Below are positions 20,548-29,259 of a DNA stretch of 64,000 bases, in pieces. The stretch comes from Arenibacter catalasegens. GTDB taxonomy: Bacteria; Bacteroidota; Bacteroidia; Flavobacteriales; Flavobacteriaceae. The stretch's first letter is position 1, and each line of letters starts with the position of its first letter. The notes under the pieces were generated by a model. It was not told the origin of the DNA. It ran no database searches and saw nothing but the letters and a program-made list of their open reading frames with translations. A program made the position numbers and the translations under genes. The stretch is taken from the NCBI RefSeq assembly GCF_002909235.1, contig NZ_PHQQ01000027.1:1-64000 (forward strand), in the 5' to 3' direction.

Positions 20548-20609
20548 TTGAGTTAGACTGCAATTTATGAATTTTGGAAAAACAGTATACTAATTGCAGT
20601 CTAACTCAA
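20548..20609. promoter_or_regulatory. Perfect 18-bp inverted repeat upstream of the GH42-like gene
   Basis: TTGAGTTAGACTGCAATT (20548-20565) pairs perfectly with AATTGCAGTCTAACTCAA (20592-20609) across 26 nt. It lies in a 374-bp gap between the permease gene and the GH42-like gene, upstream of the latter. No T run follows, so an operator or structured leader is likelier than a terminator. Confidence 0.6.
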
Positions 20610-20693
20610 AAACATCAAATGCGTATTAGATTCATTAAGACCGCATCTAAATCTGGAAATAGAGCGTTAAATCATCAATTGGAAAGAACAAAA

Positions 20694-20729
20694 GAAGGCT
20701 CCCAATTTTATGGAAGCCTTTTTTTTTGT
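20694..20729. terminator. Probable terminator after the NCS1 permease gene
   Basis: AAGGCTCC and GGAAGCCTT pair with one bulge around a 10-base loop. A run of nine T follows on the plus strand and a T-rich tail on the minus strand, so it may work in both directions. It lies about 90 bp past the permease stop. Confidence 0.6.
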
Positions 20730-20816
20730 TATGACACGGATAAGAGTCAATAACCTATAACATCCCATATTCCTTGTCTTTGCTAGCCTGGTTGATGGGA
20801 ATACAATAAACTTAAT

Positions 20817-22226
20817 TCAATTCTTTTGAATCCATTCGCTAAAGACCAAGAACAGCACTCCACAAAGTAACCAAGCAGGTAGGGTGACAAAGGATAGGAA
20901 TACGTCGAATTGAATGGATATAAAATAGAACAGCCCAAAGCTGATCGCCCAAGCGAAAAATACGGCCCTATTGAATTTTAGGTTTGCAACTTCGGCATAA
21001 TTCTTAACGATTCCTGCTTGTTTATGGAAAAAATGCTCAAATACGATGATAGCACCAAAAGGCGCTAGGATAAACCCGTACAAGGCAACAAAGCCCAACA
21101 ATTTCATCGCAAATGCTGGAAAAAGACCGGCTATGGTCGCAACAGATCCAGCAATTATTGTTACCCAAAAAGTGGACACTTTGGGCATAATGGCCTGAAA
21201 GGCCAGTCCCGCCCTATAGATTGTAGGATTAGCGGTTGTCCAACCTGCCAAAACCACAGCGATTATTCCAAAAATACCTATGGCATTGTGGGCTAGAGGT
21301 CCAGGGGCTACCGTAGGAGCCTCTCCATTGGCTAGGAGAGCCTGAGCCTCCGGAGACCGTAAATAAACCGCATATAATAGTGCTGCGGCAATCCAGGCCA
21401 TATAGTGACCTACATACATTCCGGCAGCTGTGGTCCATCCACTACTTGCTTTTTTCGCAAACCGGAAAACGGAAAGATCGGACATCCCTATATGCATGGC
21501 GGCATTGGCAAACCAGGACCAGATAACTACATGCCAGAAGGTGTACTTGATCTGTCCGGGAAAGGGTTCGGAACCTTCTCCCCAAATATTCCAAAATTCA
21601 GAAAAACTTTTAACTCCCAATTGATTAAGTGCCACTATGCCACAGGCCAGAAACGCCAGGACAATAATTGGGGACATCCAATTGGCCGCTTTTGAAACCG
21701 TGTCGTAGCCTTTGGAAGCAATCAATGAAATAAGAGCCCCAATAACAATCACTATAATTACCCAAGTAGGTCCATTAGGGGTAGTATCGGTAAGCTTTGG
21801 CATCTCCATATCGAATGGTATGCCAACAGCGGTTGCTGATACTGTTATCATCGCCCCTGCTAGAAAACAAAAAAGAATTCCGTTGGCCAAATTATATCCG
21901 GTCACTAATTTTTTTCCACAGATTTTTTCCAACTGATAATAAAGAGTCAATCTATTCTTTACAGCAATCTCGGCTGTGAGAAAACGCCAACTCAACACAG
22001 CGAGTAAATTGCCTATCAACAATCCAATAATCAAATCAAAAGCACTTACCCCTGCAGTCAAAAACAAGGGGCCTATCACAAATTCTGTTCCGGCCGCATG
22101 TTCTCCTGCGTACATGCCTAAAAAGCTTTTCCAGCCCTTTAATTTAGATTGGGGAACTGGTTCCCTTTCGAACTCCCCTCCTACTAAATCTTGGATTACT
22201 TCTTCTTCTATATTGTATTGGCTCAT
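20817..22226 (-). CDS. NCS1-type (cytosine/purine permease family) transporter
   Basis: This 469-residue inner-membrane protein has about 12 hydrophobic helices. It opens with a soluble segment and then AGEHAAGTEFVIGPLFLTAGVS, LIGNLLAVLSWRF and later LAGWTTANPTIYRAGLAF, patterns of the NCS1 nucleobase/cation symporter family. Characterised members carry cytosine, allantoin, hydantoin or vitamins. Here the gene follows the rhamnose kinase by 116 bp on the same strand and no classical rhamnose/fucose permease is present, so a role in sugar or glycoside uptake should be considered. That is inference only. Confidence 0.8.
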   Translation of the reverse strand: MSQYNIEEEVIQDLVGGEFEREPVPQSKLKGWKSFLGMYAGEHAAGTEFVIGPLFLTAGVSAFDLIIGLLIGNLLAVLSWRFLTAEIAVKNRLTLYYQLEKICGKKLVTGYNLANGILFCFLAGAMITVSATAVGIPFDMEMPKLTDTTPNGPTWVIIVIVIGALISLIASKGYDTVSKAANWMSPIIVLAFLACGIVALNQLGVKSFSEFWNIWGEGSEPFPGQIKYTFWHVVIWSWFANAAMHIGMSDLSVFRFAKKASSGWTTAAGMYVGHYMAWIAAALLYAVYLRSPEAQALLANGEAPTVAPGPLAHNAIGIFGIIAVVLAGWTTANPTIYRAGLAFQAIMPKVSTFWVTIIAGSVATIAGLFPAFAMKLLGFVALYGFILAPFGAIIVFEHFFHKQAGIVKNYAEVANLKFNRAVFFAWAISFGLFYFISIQFDVFLSFVTLPAWLLCGVLFLVFSEWIQKN

Positions 22227-22342
22227 AGTTATTGGTTGTTATAATTGGTTTTAGTATCCGGTTATTTGTTCAATCTTCATCTATGACATGACATATTCAA
22301 CTAAGCGAGTTGATAATTATTTGAATGACTTGGTCCTCCTGA

Positions 22343-23716
22343 TTATTGTATAATAAATGGTACATGTTTCTTCAAGGCATAATTCTTTCTAAGAAACTTG
22401 GAGTTCAACCTTACGTCTGATATACATAGGGCCGCTCCAAGAGCAGATCCCAAGGAGGAATCCGTGGTACTTAGTTTCATATTTCTCAGATAGTGCGATA
22501 TAAGTTGAATGTATATGTCATTATCAGAAAACCCACCATCAATATATAACTTCTCAATGCTCTCGTACCCACTTACCGTTTTAATACTTTCAACCTGCAA
22601 CAGCACCAGTTCAACCATTAATTGGTGATAGGCGTGAGCGTATTTATCGTATGGGATTCTGGTCTCCTTTGGCATATTCTTATCCAAAATACCCGTCCAT
22701 TTGAACATATGTTGAAAATCTTTTAAGATTTCAATATATATATCGTGATCAAAAGGAATGCTTTTATGGTAATCATAAGGAACTTGAAAATGTTCGGACA
22801 ACTTTTTAACTTGCTCCTTGTATTCATTGCCTAGGAATAAACGAGAGGCTTTGACGGCCTTTCCATTTATCCGCATATAATTAATGCAGTTTGATTCTAT
22901 GTCCGAAGCTTTCAATGCATCTTCCGAAAATGGGTTCATGGCGATACTCCAAGTACCAGTGGAAACAAGTATGAATTTTTTTCTAACACTCCGAATGTAG
23001 GGGAGTAATGCAGCAGAGCTGTCATGTATACCGACACCAATCTTAATACGTTTACCATTATAATTCATATTAATACTGGTCTCGGTAGAGACGATCCTTG
23101 GTAATATTTTGTTTATACCTTCTTTATAGACCCAATCGTGATAATCTTTTTTAGTAAAATCCCATAACGCTGTATGGCAACCAATGCTGGTATGTTCACT
23201 TACCGGGATACCTGTGAAGATAAAACTTATATATTGAGGTAAGTGTAGTGAATACTTGATTCTTTTAAAGGTCTCAGGTTTTGTATGTTTCAGCCAATAA
23301 AGTTGAATTCCGGAATTCAGCAGTCCAGAAACCGGCGAACCTGTGGCTACAGCAAAATTGGATGAGGGGCCATATTTCTTATTAAATGAATCAATAACAT
23401 CTTGGGGAATCTCCTTGGTGTAATTATAAAGTGGCGTTAAAACTTTATCATTTTCATCCAAATGCACCAAGCTGGCACCATAGGTTGAAAAGTTGATAGA
23501 AGTAATGTCGTACTGCTTCGCAGCCAATATCCTATCAAAAACTTCCTTCAACCATTTTTTTAGTCGCTCCAGATCTTCTGTTGGGTAACCATCCTCATCT
23601 TTAATGTTATCAAAACGAGTATATTCCCTATACACTTCCTGAAAATCCTTATCGAATAGAAAGAATTTTTTATTGGTCTTTCCAATATCGAATACAGCCG
23701 TTACTTTCTCTTTCAT
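22343..23716 (-). CDS. FGGY-family carbohydrate kinase, probable L-rhamnulokinase
   Basis: This 457-residue cytosolic kinase should phosphorylate L-rhamnulose to L-rhamnulose 1-phosphate. FGGY signatures are visible: the N-terminal phosphate loop AVFDIGKTNKKFFLFD, IGVGIHDSSAALLPYI, STGTWSIAMNPF and the C-terminal LYIDGGFSDNDIYIQ. It starts 9 bp after the isomerase stop, so the two are co-translated from one mRNA. The substrate assignment rests on the isomerase and aldolase next to it; on sequence alone a kinase for another ketose is possible. Confidence 0.85.
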   Translation of the reverse strand: MKEKVTAVFDIGKTNKKFFLFDKDFQEVYREYTRFDNIKDEDGYPTEDLERLKKWLKEVFDRILAAKQYDITSINFSTYGASLVHLDENDKVLTPLYNYTKEIPQDVIDSFNKKYGPSSNFAVATGSPVSGLLNSGIQLYWLKHTKPETFKRIKYSLHLPQYISFIFTGIPVSEHTSIGCHTALWDFTKKDYHDWVYKEGINKILPRIVSTETSINMNYNGKRIKIGVGIHDSSAALLPYIRSVRKKFILVSTGTWSIAMNPFSEDALKASDIESNCINYMRINGKAVKASRLFLGNEYKEQVKKLSEHFQVPYDYHKSIPFDHDIYIEILKDFQHMFKWTGILDKNMPKETRIPYDKYAHAYHQLMVELVLLQVESIKTVSGYESIEKLYIDGGFSDNDIYIQLISHYLRNMKLSTTDSSLGSALGAALCISDVRLNSKFLRKNYALKKHVPFIIQ

Positions 23717-23725
23717 TTGGTTGTA

Positions 23726-25006
23726 TTATAATCCTGAGGCTTTGCTGTTTTTGCCCCTAGCGCTGATCAAATTTTCCCTTACCTTAAGTGAGCGATAGGC
23801 GTTTAAAGGAGAAAGTGCACCTCCCGTTTGGAGTCTAGCTTCTTGCAATAAAGGTCTGACATCTGTACGATAGGCATTCTGAAGTATCTCTTGACAGCGA
23901 ACTACATCGTTTTCCATTTGTGCCGTTCTTAATTGTGATTGATCGATCAAAAGCGCCTTGGCATAGGCTTCCTGAATAGCTTCCAAAGACTGGATCAAAT
24001 CCTCCAATGGGTCTTTGATATTATGGCTGGCATCGATCATCCATGCTGGGTAGGGATTTTGGGGATTATTGTTCATCCCGTAGACCAATTCGTTAAAAAT
24101 TAAAAAGAGGGCATATGGTTTAATGCTGCCCACAGTAATATCATCGTCCCCGTATTTGCTATCGTTAAAATGAAAACCACCCAGTTTCCCCTTCATCATT
24201 AATGTTGCAACAATCTGTTCAATATTGGAGTTTGGCAAATGGTGGCCTAAATCGACCAAAGTATAAGCCTTATCTCCACATTCGTTTGCCAACATAAAAG
24301 ATGTTCCCCAATCCTGGATTACCGTACTGTAAAAATTAGGTTCATAGGGCTTGTATTCAATGAACAGCTTCCAATCGTCCGGCAATGCTCCATAGATATT
24401 TTTTAGACTGTCCTGGGTATTTTGCAAAGCGTGCTGAAAATTGTTCTGTCCCGGAAAATTAGATCCATCGGCCAACCAGACCGTAAGACTCTTTGAACCC
24501 AATTTGTTGCCAATATCAATTACATCAATGTTGTGCTGTATCGCCTGTTCCCTTATAGCCTTCTCCCTATTGCTCAGTGAACCAAACCTATAGCTTTCCT
24601 TTGCGTTTTTTTGATCTTGAAAGGTGTTGGAGTTTACCGCATCAAAAACGATATTGTGTGAAGCGGCTAACTGCTTAATAGCTTCATAATCTTGTGGTAT
24701 ATCCCAAGGAATATGAAGGGATATGGCACCAGCTGTCTGGGTGAGGGCATGTAAAACACCAACATCATCTATTTTCTGTTCCAAGGTGGACGGCTCCCCC
24801 TGAAAGGAAAACCTACCAAATCTAGTCCCACCCGCGCCTAAGGCCCAACTGGGAATGGCTACTTGAAATTTGGATAATTTATTGATAACATCATGGACAT
24901 TACAACCGTCCTTTGCTAGGATATTCGATAAAAAATCGAATTTTTCCTGGTGTGATTTTAAATCCTTTTGGTTCTTTTCCTGTATTTTTTCTTTATCTAT
25001 TCTCAT
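23726..25006 (-). CDS. rhaI: L-rhamnose isomerase (Pseudomonas stutzeri type)
   Basis: This 426-residue TIM-barrel isomerase converts L-rhamnose to L-rhamnulose. Length and motifs match the P. stutzeri-type branch rather than E. coli RhaA. FIEYKPYEPNFYST, VDLGHHLPNSNIEQ and GGFHFNDSKYGDDD supply the Glu, Asp and His ligands of the two-metal site, and PSWALGAGGTRFGRF lies near the N-terminus. It is cytosolic. It lies between the aldolase gene (88 bp upstream) and the kinase gene (9 bp downstream). Confidence 0.88.
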   Translation of the reverse strand: MRIDKEKIQEKNQKDLKSHQEKFDFLSNILAKDGCNVHDVINKLSKFQVAIPSWALGAGGTRFGRFSFQGEPSTLEQKIDDVGVLHALTQTAGAISLHIPWDIPQDYEAIKQLAASHNIVFDAVNSNTFQDQKNAKESYRFGSLSNREKAIREQAIQHNIDVIDIGNKLGSKSLTVWLADGSNFPGQNNFQHALQNTQDSLKNIYGALPDDWKLFIEYKPYEPNFYSTVIQDWGTSFMLANECGDKAYTLVDLGHHLPNSNIEQIVATLMMKGKLGGFHFNDSKYGDDDITVGSIKPYALFLIFNELVYGMNNNPQNPYPAWMIDASHNIKDPLEDLIQSLEAIQEAYAKALLIDQSQLRTAQMENDVVRCQEILQNAYRTDVRPLLQEARLQTGGALSPLNAYRSLKVRENLISARGKNSKASGL

Positions 25007-25026
25007 TATATTTCCAATTAGAATTA

Positions 25027-25062
25027 GACCTGTCAGGAATTAGCACACTACCCTGACAGGTC
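25027..25062 (-). promoter_or_regulatory. Hairpin between aldolase and isomerase genes
   Basis: Perfect 11-bp arms GACCTGTCAGG (25027-25037) and CCTGACAGGTC (25052-25062) enclose 14 nt in the 88-bp gap inside the rhamnose operon. No strong T run follows on the minus strand, so an mRNA-processing or stabilising hairpin, or a weak attenuator, fits better than a full terminator. Confidence 0.55.
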
Positions 25063-25094
25063 CTAAACAAAACTAACTCAAACTCACTCACTAT

Positions 25095-27200
25095 CTATCT
25101 TACAAATGCATTGGCCATACCGCCATCCACATTTATTATATTACCAGTTGTCTTTTCCAAGATGGCAACACAGGCGAAAACACCTTTTGCAATATCCTCT
25201 GGATAAATAATTTCGTTCAATAAATTTCTTTTGGCATAATGTGCAGGAAGTTCGTCTACGGTAATTCCGTAAGCTTTGGCCCGACCTTCGGCCCAATCAC
25301 CTTCCCAAATCTTACTGCCCACAATGACCCCATCAGGGTTTATTGTGTTGACTCTGATCTTATCCCCACCCAATTCGGCGGCCAATAACCGGGCCATATG
25401 TTGTTGTGCTGCCTTAGCAGTTCCATAGCCCACATTGTTTGGACCGGAAACAAGACCGTTCTTACTGGCTATACTTATGAAATCACCGCCCAGAGCTTGC
25501 TTGCGTAATATGGCAACTGCCTGTTTGGCAAGTTCAAACTGTCCTTTCACTAGAACATTCTGTAAAATGTCCCAATCCTTTTCGGTGGTCTCTTCCAATG
25601 GTTTGGAAATGGCAAGTCCTGCACTATGTACCACAATATCTACACCACCAAACTCCAAACATGCTTTTTTATAAGCCTCGGCAATCGATTCACTTTTGGT
25701 AACATCGCAAACCGCATAACTTGCTGTATCCGCTTTATAGGTACCCACGGCCTCCTTCAATCGGTCTTCAGCTATATCTGTCAATACCACATTAGCGCCT
25801 TCCTTTGCCAATTTATCCGCAATGGCCTTACCTATACCGCCGCCTGCGCCGGTAACCAAGGCAACTTTTCTGGATAGCGGCTGCTCTTTCGGCATACGCT
25901 GCAATTTGGCCTCCTCTAGCAACCAATATTCAATATCAAAAGCTTCCTGTCTTGGTAAAGAGGTGTATTCCGTTATGGCCTCCGCACCCCTCATAACATT
26001 GATCGCATTGATATAAAATTCACTGGCTACCCTAGTGGTCTGCTTGTTCTTTGCAAAACTGAACATTCCTATACCTGGATAGATAATAATTACGGGGTTC
26101 GGGTCGCGCACCGCCGGGCTATTGTCCTTTTTACAGGTCTCATAGTAGTCCTTGTACCCCTTTCTGTACGCTTCAAAGGCCGGTTCCAGTTTTTTCAGTA
26201 CGGCTTTTGAATCACTTAGATCCTCATTGGCACTAAGATCCAATACCAAGGGCTGAATTTTGGTCCTAAGAAAATGATCGGGACAGGAAGTTCCCATTGG
26301 AGCAAGACGTGAAAGGTCGTTACTATTAATAAATTCCAGGACCACATCATTGTCCGTGAAATGCCCTATCATCCTATTTTCCGAAGAACAAAGTCCCCTT
26401 AGCAAGGGTATCAGTTGGGAAGCCTTGTCCAAACGCTCCTCTTTAGTTAGCGATTGCAGCTTTTGACCTCCAAAGACACTCCCCTTTTCCTCTATTTTCT
26501 TGGCAATATACGCTGAGGCCGATTCTATAACCTCCAAGCTGTTCATGTAACATTCATAAGATGTATCCCCCCAAGTAAAAAGCCCGTGACTTCCCAAAAC
26601 AATTCCCCTTATTCCAGGATTCTCATTTAAACATTTTTCCAATTGTAGGCCTAGATCAAACCCTGGACGTTGCCATGGCACCCAGCCCATGGTATCTCCC
26701 CAGATTTCTTTAGTTACTTTTTCGCTATCCTTGGCAGCTGCTACCGCAATTAGGGCATCCGGATGTAAATGATCTATATGCTTAAAAGGTAACAGTCCGT
26801 GTAAGGGGGTATCTATGGACGGAGCCTTACTTTCCAGATCGTAGATACAATGGTTAAAAAGGCCTACCATTCGGTCCTCATCCGAAAGGCCGCCATAAAC
26901 GTTTTTTAAGTTTCTTAATCTTTCGGTATATAGTCCAGCGATACCGGTCTTATTCAAAGTACCTATATCTCCTCCAGAACCTTTGATCCACATTACCTCC
27001 ACCTCCTCATTGGTCAGAGGGTCTTTTTCTATGGTCTTACAACTAGTATTGCCTCCCCCATAATTAGTGATTCGAAGATCGGCCCCTAAAATATTGGACC
27101 TATAAAGAAAAAGTTCTACTTGGTCGTCACCAAGCGCCTCCGCCCTACTCTCCTCCCAGAGATAATTAACATACTTAAAATTCTTTACGGAATGATTCAT
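25095..27200 (-). CDS. Bifunctional L-rhamnulose 1-phosphate aldolase / L-lactaldehyde dehydrogenase
   Basis: The product is about 701 residues. An N-terminal class II aldolase domain (about 20-430) has the zinc-site KHIDHLHPDALIAV and the GSHGLFTWG loop. A C-terminal short-chain dehydrogenase domain (about 440-700) has the NAD loop VTGAGGGIGKAIADKL and the catalytic YGTAK. RhaD/RhaEW-type proteins of this design cleave rhamnulose 1-phosphate to DHAP and L-lactaldehyde and oxidise the aldehyde to L-lactate. The frame is open to 27314, but that would add 38 basic residues before the family start MNHSVKNFKYVNYLW, so I chose the Met at 27200. It is the first gene of the rhamnose operon, divergent from the GntR regulator. 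Confidence 0.92.
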   Translation of the reverse strand: MNHSVKNFKYVNYLWEESRAEALGDDQVELFLYRSNILGADLRITNYGGGNTSCKTIEKDPLTNEEVEVMWIKGSGGDIGTLNKTGIAGLYTERLRNLKNVYGGLSDEDRMVGLFNHCIYDLESKAPSIDTPLHGLLPFKHIDHLHPDALIAVAAAKDSEKVTKEIWGDTMGWVPWQRPGFDLGLQLEKCLNENPGIRGIVLGSHGLFTWGDTSYECYMNSLEVIESASAYIAKKIEEKGSVFGGQKLQSLTKEERLDKASQLIPLLRGLCSSENRMIGHFTDNDVVLEFINSNDLSRLAPMGTSCPDHFLRTKIQPLVLDLSANEDLSDSKAVLKKLEPAFEAYRKGYKDYYETCKKDNSPAVRDPNPVIIIYPGIGMFSFAKNKQTTRVASEFYINAINVMRGAEAITEYTSLPRQEAFDIEYWLLEEAKLQRMPKEQPLSRKVALVTGAGGGIGKAIADKLAKEGANVVLTDIAEDRLKEAVGTYKADTASYAVCDVTKSESIAEAYKKACLEFGGVDIVVHSAGLAISKPLEETTEKDWDILQNVLVKGQFELAKQAVAILRKQALGGDFISIASKNGLVSGPNNVGYGTAKAAQQHMARLLAAELGGDKIRVNTINPDGVIVGSKIWEGDWAEGRAKAYGITVDELPAHYAKRNLLNEIIYPEDIAKGVFACVAILEKTTGNIINVDGGMANAFVR

Positions 27201-27398
27201 ATTTAATAGCTTGATAATTTTTATATTCGCTAATGTATAATAGAGTTTCTCTGTTTCCATCCTGCACTGTACTGCAAATAGGTTTTTTTTTGATTTTTTA
27301 GGACATTGTGGCAAGGAAAGGAGCTAAATTATTTGTTACTGCCTATGTCGAATCAAAAGCGGTAAACTTATCCATTCAAAATACGCACCATTATAGAT

Positions 27399-28439
27399 AT
27401 GTACAAATACCTCAAAATCGATGAAAATTCAAGGATCCCTAAATATAGGCAGATAGTAGATTCCATTATCAATAATATTTCCAATGGTAATCTAAAGATC
27501 GATGACAAGATTCCTTCTATAAATAGCTTTAGCGAAGAATTTATCCTCTCTCGCGATACTGTGGAAAAGGCATACCAAATTTTAAAGGAACGTAAGATAA
27601 TTACATCTATAAGAGGAAAGGGATATTATATAGCCCGAACAAAACTCATATCCAAAGTCAATATTCTTTTCCTCATCAACAAGCTAAGTGCCTATAAAAT
27701 GCGCATTTATAATTCGTTTATAAATACTATAGGAGGCAACTCGCATACAGACCTTCATATTTACCACTGCGACAACTCACTTTTTCTGAATTTATTGGAG
27801 AAGAATATTAATGTATATGATTATTACATCATCATGCCGCATTTCAAGACCGATGACCTTAAACACCTAAGTTATACCGAGGAAGCCATTAAGGCCATTA
27901 ATGGGATACCGAAAGATAAACTTATTTTAATGGACAATAATAATCTTGAAATTGAAGGAAATATTGTTGAAATCTATCAAGATTTTGAAAATGATATCTA
28001 CAATGCACTGAAGGAAGGATTACCCAAGATATCGAGATATGGGAAATTGATTTTGGTATATCCCGAAAAGGCAGTTTACCCATACCCCAGAAGAATTTTG
28101 CACGGCTTTCGTAAATTTTGTGCAAAACACAAATTAGATTTCGAGATCCTAGACGAGATTTTCGATGACATCATTCTTAAAAAGGGTGATCTTTTTATCA
28201 CCATTGAAGAAACCGACTTGGTGAGCTTGGTGAATCAGATCCGTGACAAGGAGTTTATTTTAGGGGTTGAAATAGGTGTAATATCCTATAATGACACACC
28301 CTTAAAGGAGTTACTTGGCATCACCGTTATCTCTACAGATTTCAAGGTTATGGGTGAAACTGCTTCCCGTATGATCCTAAACCACGAGAAAGGTAAAATT
28401 AAGAATCCTTTTAATTTTATAGATAGAAATTCCATCTAA
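27399..28439 (+). CDS. GntR-family transcriptional regulator with sugar-binding-like domain
   Basis: This 346-residue protein has an N-terminal GntR winged helix (about 1-77; IPKYRQIVDSIINNI, IPSINSFSEEFILSRDTVEKAYQIL, RGKGYYI). A C-terminal effector domain (about 85-330) looks like a periplasmic-binding/LacI-type fold (LILVYPEKAVYPYPRRILHGF, GVISYNDTPLKELLGITVISTDF). This architecture is frequent among Bacteroidota sugar regulators. It is divergent from the rhamnose operon with about 198 bp between starts, so it most likely senses rhamnose or a pathway intermediate and binds that gap. No unambiguous operator palindrome was found there. Confidence 0.88.
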   Translation: MYKYLKIDENSRIPKYRQIVDSIINNISNGNLKIDDKIPSINSFSEEFILSRDTVEKAYQILKERKIITSIRGKGYYIARTKLISKVNILFLINKLSAYKMRIYNSFINTIGGNSHTDLHIYHCDNSLFLNLLEKNINVYDYYIIMPHFKTDDLKHLSYTEEAIKAINGIPKDKLILMDNNNLEIEGNIVEIYQDFENDIYNALKEGLPKISRYGKLILVYPEKAVYPYPRRILHGFRKFCAKHKLDFEILDEIFDDIILKKGDLFITIEETDLVSLVNQIRDKEFILGVEIGVISYNDTPLKELLGITVISTDFKVMGETASRMILNHEKGKIKNPFNFIDRNSI

Positions 28440-28517
28440 GCCTGGGTCTATAATTTGAATTAGGCAAAGTGGAGAACGCATATTTTTATAAAGATGTGTA
28501 AGTCAAGGTATCCATAC

Positions 28518-28640
28518 TGCACGGCTGTTCCTTTCAGGCCGCTTTCACTAGGGTGAACATAGGCTAATGGACGCCTTCCCCAGCCCGTTGTTAAAACCCC
28601 TTGATTTTAGGAGCTACCTAGTAAAGAAGGGTCTTTTCTC
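28518..28640 (+). repeat. Dispersed repeat R3, copy 1 (uninterrupted)
   Basis: A block with landmarks TGCACGGC, CAGGCCGCTTTCACTA, TGGACGCC, AAAACCCCTTGATTTTAG and AGAAGGGTCTTTTCT lies in the 820-bp gap after the GntR gene. It recurs at 52642-52980, where it is interrupted. A small hairpin TTCAC-TAGG-GTGAA is kept in both copies. Confidence 0.7.
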
Positions 28641-28763
28641 CGGCCCCAACGGTAGGCGGGTTTGTTTAGCTCATGGCTGGTTATTTTCCTATATATAAGT
28701 TTCAATCAAAACAAAACTCAAATAACATAGGAATCAATTAATTAAAGCTGATATTTCTGTCTC

Positions 28764-28862
28764 CTCGAGCGCAGTCGAGTGGTATTGGACACTTATTTCA
28801 TTGAAATGAGGTCTGGACTCCGCTATTAGATTAGCATTATTAAATTTATAGATGTTTAATTT
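28764..28862 (+). repeat. Dispersed repeat R1, copy 2 with 5' palindrome
   Basis: It opens with the near-palindrome CTCGAGCGCAGTCGAG (28764-28779), continues through TTGAAATGAGGTCT and ends with the 29-bp core at 28823-28851 plus GTTTAAT. The same order, inverted, is found near 35000-35090. The core alone is at 189-217. It sits in the same intergenic gap as R3 copy 1. Confidence 0.7.
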
Positions 28863-29013
28863 ATTGAAATTACTGAACACCTTCAATTAATCAACTGACA
28901 TTTTAAATATAAAGTGAAAAATGTCACTTAAAAAATGTCCTATTTTTAGGGAAGCTTTGAATACTACTTTATTCTTTTCTTGATTAACATAATATTTTTT
29001 TATCTTTCCTTGA

Positions 29014-29220
29014 ACGCTAAAGTCAAGTATTGAATATTTTTTGAAATCCCAAGCCGAATTCTTGGTTAAACTATGCCATAGTAGCTATGCCGTCTTTATC
29101 CCTTCAAAGGATGAAAAGGTCCATAGGCTGACTATAGAAAAAGTGGCCCAAGATAACAGAAACGAGACCGGGCAGGGTTATGATGACATGTGGGTTGACC
29201 ATTCGTTTTTTTGCCAATAG
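29014..29220 (+). pseudogene. Possible gene remnant upstream of lctP
   Basis: A 68-codon stretch with no start codon reads as plausible protein (for example AVFIPSKDEKVHRLTIEKVA and NETGQGYDDMWVDHSFF) and ends with TAG at 29218-29220, 39 bp before the permease start. It could be the tail of a decayed gene. I do not recognise the family, and a chance open frame cannot be excluded. Confidence 0.25.
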
Positions 29221-29259
29221 ACATAGTACCAACCAATATAAAACAATAACCCACTGAAT

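Noticed and set aside
25027-25062. Operon-internal hairpin as a full terminator
   Set aside because: The minus strand lacks a T run after the stem, and isomerase and kinase would need a promoter that I cannot see.
27201-27398. Operator for the GntR regulator in the divergent gap
   Set aside because: Several short TGCA/CTG-rich words are present but none forms a convincing symmetric site, so no coordinates are claimed.
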